NCBI GenBank assembly: GCA_902776185.1
Contig: CACYPH010000003.1
Span: 20,263 to 84,262 of the forward strand
Reading direction: 5' to 3'
Source: an uncultured Ruminococcus sp.
Lineage (GTDB): Bacteria; Bacillota; Clostridia; Oscillospirales; Acutalibacteraceae
Length of the DNA: 64,000 nucleotides
The notes below the pieces were generated by a model. It had not been told where the DNA came from. It saw only the letters and a program-made list of their open reading frames with translations, and ran no database searches. Position 1 is the first letter of the stretch. Each line of letters opens with the position of its first letter. The position numbers and the translations under genes were made by a program. Of the stretch, positions 60,973-64,000 are shown piece by piece.

Positions 60973-62256
60973 TTATTCAGCGATCGCTTTGTACTGCTTA
61001 GCCCAACCGTCAACAAAGGCTTCCTTAACCTTTGCCCAATTGTCGTCGGTCTGGTCAGCGTTGTAAGCGTTCAGTGCAGATACGAGATCCTTACGATACT
61101 CGTCAACGTTGGGTTGATAGTTGGTAGCCCAATCCATAACGTAGCAGCCGTCCTCGTCGTATTTAGCAGCGTTGTTCAGGAAACCGTTGGTGGAAGCAGC
61201 GGCGTTCTTGTAAGGCATGATGCCGAGCTGCTCGACCATCGTGGCGGAAGCATCCTTGTCGGATACGAGCCATACCATAAAGTCGATAGTTGCCTGCTGA
61301 TCAGCCTCGGAAACCTCGGAGTTGACAGCCCAGCGGTTCTCAGTACCGCAGTTCAAGCCGGCTTTTTCTTCGCCTTCAACACCACAGTAGTAGGGGATCA
61401 TAACAGCGTTCGGAACAGCCTCGGATACAGCAGCGTACTCCCAGGAACCGTTGACAAAGAACGCAGCCTTGCCTTCTTTGAACTCAGCTTCTGCATCGTG
61501 GCCGCCTGCGGACAGGTCGGTCGGAGCGGTCAGAGAGTTGTTGATGATCAGATCATACAGCTTCTTGTAGTTGGGCAGATAGTCGCCGGTGATGGTCGCG
61601 GGGCACTCTTTCCAAGTAGCGCCGGCAGCCTTTTCCTCATAGAAATACTCGAGGTTGGCAAGGTGACCGGTAAATCTCCAAGAGGAGCTGTCGTCCATGT
61701 CAGAGGAAGAGAAAGCGTCGAAGCCGAGGTCTTTAGCGCGAGCGTGGATATCCTCAACAACGGTCTTGAGTGTATCAAAGTTCTTGATATCCTCAACCTT
61801 GTGACCGGCTTTTTCAACCAGATCGGGGTTAACAATGATGCCGTAGCACTCATAGCAGTAACCGATAGAAACGAGCTTGCCGCTGTCATCATAGAGGTTG
61901 TAAGCATCGGTGTTCAGCTCTTTTGCGATAGCGGTATCGGTCAGATCAAGAGCAAAATCGCTCCAGTCCTTGACGCCCTGCTGGTTACCGATAACGAACA
62001 GTGTAGGCGGCTCAGACTTGTCCATCTCTGCGGTGAGAGTGGTGCTGTAAGTACCGGAAGCAGCGGTTACGACTGTGACCTCTACGCCGGTTTCGTCAGT
62101 GTACTTTTTAGCGAGATCCTGAAGGGTTTCGTCGATCTCGGGCTTAAAGTTAAGCCAGTAAACGTGACCTTTTTCATCTTTCTTGTCAGAGCCGCCGCAA
62201 GCTGCCAAAGCAACTACCATCAAAACAGCCAGGACAAGTGCCAATACTTTTTTCAT
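60973..62256 (-). CDS. Extracellular sugar-binding lipoprotein (maltodextrin type)
   Basis: A 427-aa solute-binding protein of the CUT1 family (SBP_bac_1). Signal peptide with lipobox LAACGG (lipidated Cys near residue 20), then the binding-protein fold: YWLNFKPEIDETLQDLAKKY, LFVIGNQQGVKDW, KAAFFVNGSWEYAAV near 275 and WAVNSEVSEADQQATIDFMVWL. ATG 62256 (third codon of the longer frame) has AGGAG eight bases ahead. It is the first gene after a strong promoter, so it is probably the most abundant product of the operon. Confidence 0.93.
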   Translation of the reverse strand: MKKVLALVLAVLMVVALAACGGSDKKDEKGHVYWLNFKPEIDETLQDLAKKYTDETGVEVTVVTAASGTYSTTLTAEMDKSEPPTLFVIGNQQGVKDWSDFALDLTDTAIAKELNTDAYNLYDDSGKLVSIGYCYECYGIIVNPDLVEKAGHKVEDIKNFDTLKTVVEDIHARAKDLGFDAFSSSDMDDSSSWRFTGHLANLEYFYEEKAAGATWKECPATITGDYLPNYKKLYDLIINNSLTAPTDLSAGGHDAEAEFKEGKAAFFVNGSWEYAAVSEAVPNAVMIPYYCGVEGEEKAGLNCGTENRWAVNSEVSEADQQATIDFMVWLVSDKDASATMVEQLGIMPYKNAAASTNGFLNNAAKYDEDGCYVMDWATNYQPNVDEYRKDLVSALNAYNADQTDDNWAKVKEAFVDGWAKQYKAIAE

Positions 62257-62358
62257 GTTCATTTCTCCTTTTTAGATATTTATTACCTTTTACCGCATGA
62301 CGCGGTACTGTTGACAAAGCAAAAAACAAAGCTGAATTCGCTCTTGTTTTCAAGTATA

Positions 62359-62387
62359 ATTATACATAATCCGGGTGATTTTGTCAA
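62359..62387 (-). promoter_or_regulatory. Strong sigma-A promoter of the ABC importer operon
   Basis: On minus TTGACA (62382-62387), 17 bp, TATAAT (62359-62364), both perfect. The leader of about 95 nt contains a TACCGCGTCATGCGGTA inverted repeat near 62285-62305, possibly an operator or hairpin. Confidence 0.92.
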
Positions 62388-62523
62388 TAGAAATTCGTAA
62401 TTATCCACAAGCATTTGGCGGGCTTTACAGAAGGTTACATGCGCCTTTTTGCAGGATTCTTTCGCTGCAAATTCAAAATCAACACATAGCAAAAAGAAAA
62501 TATCCGCAATTCTGAAATAGTTA

Positions 62524-62552
62524 TTTACAATTTTTGCATATCCGTGTAAAAT
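62524..62552 (+). promoter_or_regulatory. Sigma-A promoter of the cytoplasmic GH13 gene
   Basis: TTTACA (62524-62529), 17 bp, TAAAAT (62547-62552), then AGGAG and ATG 62585. Confidence 0.8.
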
Positions 62553-62584
62553 GAATGCAGAAATTAATTTTTTAGGAGATCGTC

Positions 62585-63871
62585 ATGGCTGAAAATACTG
62601 TTAAAAATTATAGAAATATGGTCATGTACCAAGTGTTTGTCCGTAATTTTTCCGACAGCGGAAGTTTTAGCGCCGTTCGAGATCGGCTGGAGGAAATCCG
62701 GGAACTCGGCACGGACATCATCTGGTTCATGCCGATCCATCCAATCGGCGAGCAAAAGCGCAAGGGATCGCTCGGCTCGCCCTACGCGATATCCGATTAT
62801 CGCGCCGTCAATCCGGAATTCGGCACGCTGCGGGATTTTCGCGAGCTGGTCGACGCCATCCATGAGCATGGCATGAAATGCATCATCGACGTTGTTTATA
62901 ATCACACCTCTCCCGACTCTGTCCTCAGCAAACTGCATCCCGGTTGGTTTTATCACCGCGAGGACGGCAGCTTCGGCAATCGTGTCGGTGACTGGAGCGA
63001 TATCGTCGATCTTGACTATGACAGCCGTGAGCTGAGAAGATATCAGATCGATACCCTGAAAATGTGGGCGACAATCGTCGACGGCTTTCGCTGTGACGTC
63101 GCACCGCTGATTCCGCTTGACTTCTGGATGCAGGCGCGGCGTGAGGTCGAAGCCGTCAGACCGGGATGCCTCTGGCTGAGCGAATCCATCGAACCGGAGT
63201 TTATTACCTATATGCGCGGCAGAGGTTTGACTGCATTGTCGGACGGCGAGATCTACCGAGCGTTTGATCTGTGTTATGACTACGATGTGTACGGCATATG
63301 GCGTGACTGCCTGTCAGGCAAAGCTTCTCTGGCTGAATACTGTGACGCGGTGAATCGACAGGAATACATCTATCCGGATAATTTCGTCAAGCTGAGGTTT
63401 CTTGAAAATCACGATCAGCCGCGCGCCGCATTTTTGATTCCTGATGACAAGGCGCGGCGCAATTGGACCGCTTTCACCTATTTTCAAAAGGGCATGGTCC
63501 TGATCTATGCCGGACAGGAATACGGTATCGATCATCTGCCGAGCCTTTTTGATAAAGATCCCGTTCCGTTTGCTTCTGCCGTAAAGGATGAGCGCGCTTT
63601 TCTTAAAAGATTAGCTGATATCAAGCGGCATGAGGTTTTTACCGACAGTGTTTACCGCGTTGAAGCGGTCGATAACAGCTGGCTTGTCGCAAAACACACC
63701 TCTAAAACATCACAGGCTCTGGGTGTGTTCGCTGTCAAGGACAGCACCGGATGGGTACCGGTCGATTTTGAGGACGGCGTTTATACCAACCTAATCGACG
63801 GCACACAGGTCAACGTATTCCGTGGCGGTATTCAATCCTTCGGCGAGTCGATCATCATTATCAAACAGTAA
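62585..63871 (+). CDS. Cytoplasmic GH13 alpha-glucanase/maltodextrin-acting enzyme
   Basis: A 428-aa GH13 enzyme without signal peptide, so cytoplasmic. Barrel motifs: DVVYNHTSPDSVL near 100, nucleophile Asp in VDGFRCDVAPLIP near 162, acid/base Glu in CLWLSESIEP near 200, stabiliser Asp in RFLENHDQPRA near 279. The short length and absence of N-terminal or starch-binding modules suggest a small maltodextrin or oligosaccharide hydrolase or transferase rather than an endo-amylase. It is divergent from the importer operon, so it probably uses the imported dextrins. No terminator is seen before the intron edge. Confidence 0.9.
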   Translation: MAENTVKNYRNMVMYQVFVRNFSDSGSFSAVRDRLEEIRELGTDIIWFMPIHPIGEQKRKGSLGSPYAISDYRAVNPEFGTLRDFRELVDAIHEHGMKCIIDVVYNHTSPDSVLSKLHPGWFYHREDGSFGNRVGDWSDIVDLDYDSRELRRYQIDTLKMWATIVDGFRCDVAPLIPLDFWMQARREVEAVRPGCLWLSESIEPEFITYMRGRGLTALSDGEIYRAFDLCYDYDVYGIWRDCLSGKASLAEYCDAVNRQEYIYPDNFVKLRFLENHDQPRAAFLIPDDKARRNWTAFTYFQKGMVLIYAGQEYGIDHLPSLFDKDPVPFASAVKDERAFLKRLADIKRHEVFTDSVYRVEAVDNSWLVAKHTSKTSQALGVFAVKDSTGWVPVDFEDGVYTNLIDGTQVNVFRGGIQSFGESIIIIKQ

Positions 63872-63900
63872 ATATTACAGTTATATCCATAATGAATACA

Positions 63901-64000
63901 GTCGAGTAGGGCGGAATCACTCCGCCCTCTCACACCACCGTACGTGCCGTTCGGCATACGGCGGTTCAACTCAATTTCAAAGTATGCTGTCTAAGATAGT
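63901..64000 (-). mobile_element. Group II intron 3' end (domains V and VI), truncated by window edge
   Basis: On minus, domain V is ACCGCCGTATGCC-GAAC-GGCACGTACGGTGGT (63967-63934, shown in parts), followed by GTGAGAGG and a domain VI hairpin AGGGCGGA-GTGAT-TCCGCCCT. The 3' boundary is near CCTACTCGAC (63910-63901). These strings are typical of bacterial group II introns with an LtrA-type reverse transcriptase, which would lie beyond the right edge. The RNA end points toward the GH13 gene 30 bases away. Confidence 0.88.

Overview
The window looks like a chromosome segment of an anaerobic, spore-forming, starch-degrading member of the Clostridia, most like the Ruminococcus bromii group (Oscillospiraceae/Ruminococcaceae). 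The reasons are secreted GH13 enzymes carrying dockerins (the 'amylosome' arrangement known from R. bromii), sporulation genes (dpaA/dpaB for dipicolinate, a SpoVM-like micropeptide, a DUF1540 protein), consensus sigma-A promoters with AGGAGG-type ribosome sites, and a THF riboswitch in front of an ECF folate transporter gene. The species assignment is inference.

Layout. 1-6.7 kb: start of a leftward gene, then a five-gene rightward cluster for envelope glycans (YfhO-like membrane protein, M20 dipeptidase, DUF975-like protein, GT2 glycosyltransferase, LicD). 6.8-8.4 kb: a licD-tail remnant, THF riboswitch, folT, thrH. 8.6-14.8 kb: two type I pullulanases, one with dockerin and starch-binding module, one with a C-terminal membrane anchor. 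15-19.6 kb: LysM protein, spoVM with a 45-aa partner, pseudouridine synthase, pgeF, a Cys-rich protein, a polytopic membrane protein. 19.7-22.3 kb: dockerin alpha-amylase. 22.5-26.1 kb: a sigma-region-4-like regulator pair, an exonuclease, typA. 26.5-31.3 kb: acn-icd-rex, then degV. 31.4-35.9 kb: two secreted fibronectin-type-III proteins. 36.1-39.3 kb: small P-loop protein, pgi (with an 8-codon leader ORF), dacF. 39.6-44.2 kb: the operon zinc-ribbon protein-metY-ispD-ispF, then dpaAB with a sigma-K-type promoter. 44.3-49.5 kb: DUF1540, a small membrane protein, the murT-gatD-ATP-grasp operon, alr. 49.6-53.7 kb: recD2, comF, an MreB-like gene. 53.7-57.1 kb: SDR, two flavodoxin-fold reductases, MscS, a membrane protein. 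57.3-58.9 kb: a radical SAM/SPASM cassette. 58.9-63.9 kb: maltodextrin-type ABC importer and a cytoplasmic GH13 enzyme. The last 100 bases are the 3' end of a group II intron on the minus strand.

How the parts fit. Secreted amylase and pullulanases release and debranch maltodextrins from starch. The binding protein and two permeases import them, probably with an ATPase encoded elsewhere, and the cytoplasmic GH13 enzyme and Pgi feed glycolysis. acn-icd makes 2-oxoglutarate and is co-transcribed with the NADH sensor Rex. A second theme is cell wall: MurT/GatD-like, Alr, DacF, PgeF, LysM, MreB.

Most notable: (1) a compact cassette of a 133-aa protein with three VYAGP repeats and a zinc ribbon, overlapped by a radical SAM/SPASM gene and followed at 4 nt by a 27-aa hydrophobic peptide, a candidate peptide- or protein-modification system; (2) a family of intergenic repeats built of three hairpins whose stems change in a compensatory way between six copies, lying in 5' or 3' UTRs; (3) a GatD-like protein that lacks the catalytic Cys and His; (4) several RNA-level devices (THF riboswitch, leader peptide before pgi, terminator hairpin swallowing the dacF ribosome site, divergent promoters sharing a palindromic -35 box). 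No tRNA, rRNA or CRISPR array was seen.
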